DNA of 64,000 bases from Rhodococcus spelaei (GTDB lineage Bacteria; Actinomycetota; Actinomycetes; Mycobacteriales; Mycobacteriaceae): the NCBI RefSeq assembly GCF_006704125.1, contig NZ_VIGH01000005.1, positions 310,001 to 374,000 on the forward strand. The letters run 5' to 3'. This document shows, piece by piece, positions 25,532-64,000 of this stretch. A model generated the notes under the pieces. That model was not told the DNA's origin. It worked only from the letters and a program-made list of their open reading frames with translations, and did no database searches. Every line of letters begins with the position of its first letter. Position 1 is the first letter of the stretch. A program made the translations under genes and the position numbers.

Positions 25532-64000
<38,469 letters not shown>

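Overview
The window is high-GC actinobacterial DNA. A Mce lipid-import operon with a Mce3R-type tandem TetR regulator, an MbtH protein and very large NRPS genes together point to Mycobacteriales, most likely Rhodococcus or a close relative. The genus is inferred from gene content, not from a marker gene.

Layout. (1) 2-5319: the 3' end of an NRPS gene (partial A-T-C-A-T-TE) and an mbtH gene, closed by a strong hairpin. (2) 5471-7104: two small secreted proteins and a four-helix membrane protein, none of known function. (3) 7211-13116: a lipid-metabolism block. A GntR/FadR-type regulator and an acyl-CoA dehydrogenase lie on the minus strand. They are divergent from an aldehyde dehydrogenase and a DUF2236/MpaB-type protein. 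A convergent tandem-TetR gene closes the block. (4) 13117-24750: a regulatory gap holding an apparent enoyl-CoA hydratase remnant, then fadD, a perfect 14-bp hairpin, and a nine-gene operon yrbEA-yrbEB-mceA-F-mas whose genes mostly overlap by 1-11 nt. (5) 24751-25531: a gap with gene remnants, dyads and a 26-codon leader ORF. (6) 25532-64000: a single open frame of 12,823 codons with no stop, running off the window. It encodes an NRPS with eleven C-A-T modules, three of them with E domains.

How the parts work together. Region 1 ends the assembly of one peptide by thioesterase release. The giant NRPS begins with an EntF-like condensation domain, which suggests an N-acylated product, and makes a peptide of at least 11 residues. 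D-configuration is predicted at positions 1, 7 and (partly visible) 11. The Mce operon should form an ATP-driven lipid importer. The neighbouring FadD, FadE and aldehyde dehydrogenase would activate and oxidise what it imports. The two regulators and several palindromes in the divergent gaps are the likely control points.

The most unusual signal is a short repeat family (core GCGAAGC-N2-CGGGGAATGTCG). It is inserted in frame in mceF (antisense, three 33-bp copies), in adenylation domain 4 (three 30-bp copies) and in adenylation domain 8 (one copy plus a different 24-bp tandem pair). Adenylation specificity codes were read by eye against GrsA; only the threonine code of module 8 is a firm match.
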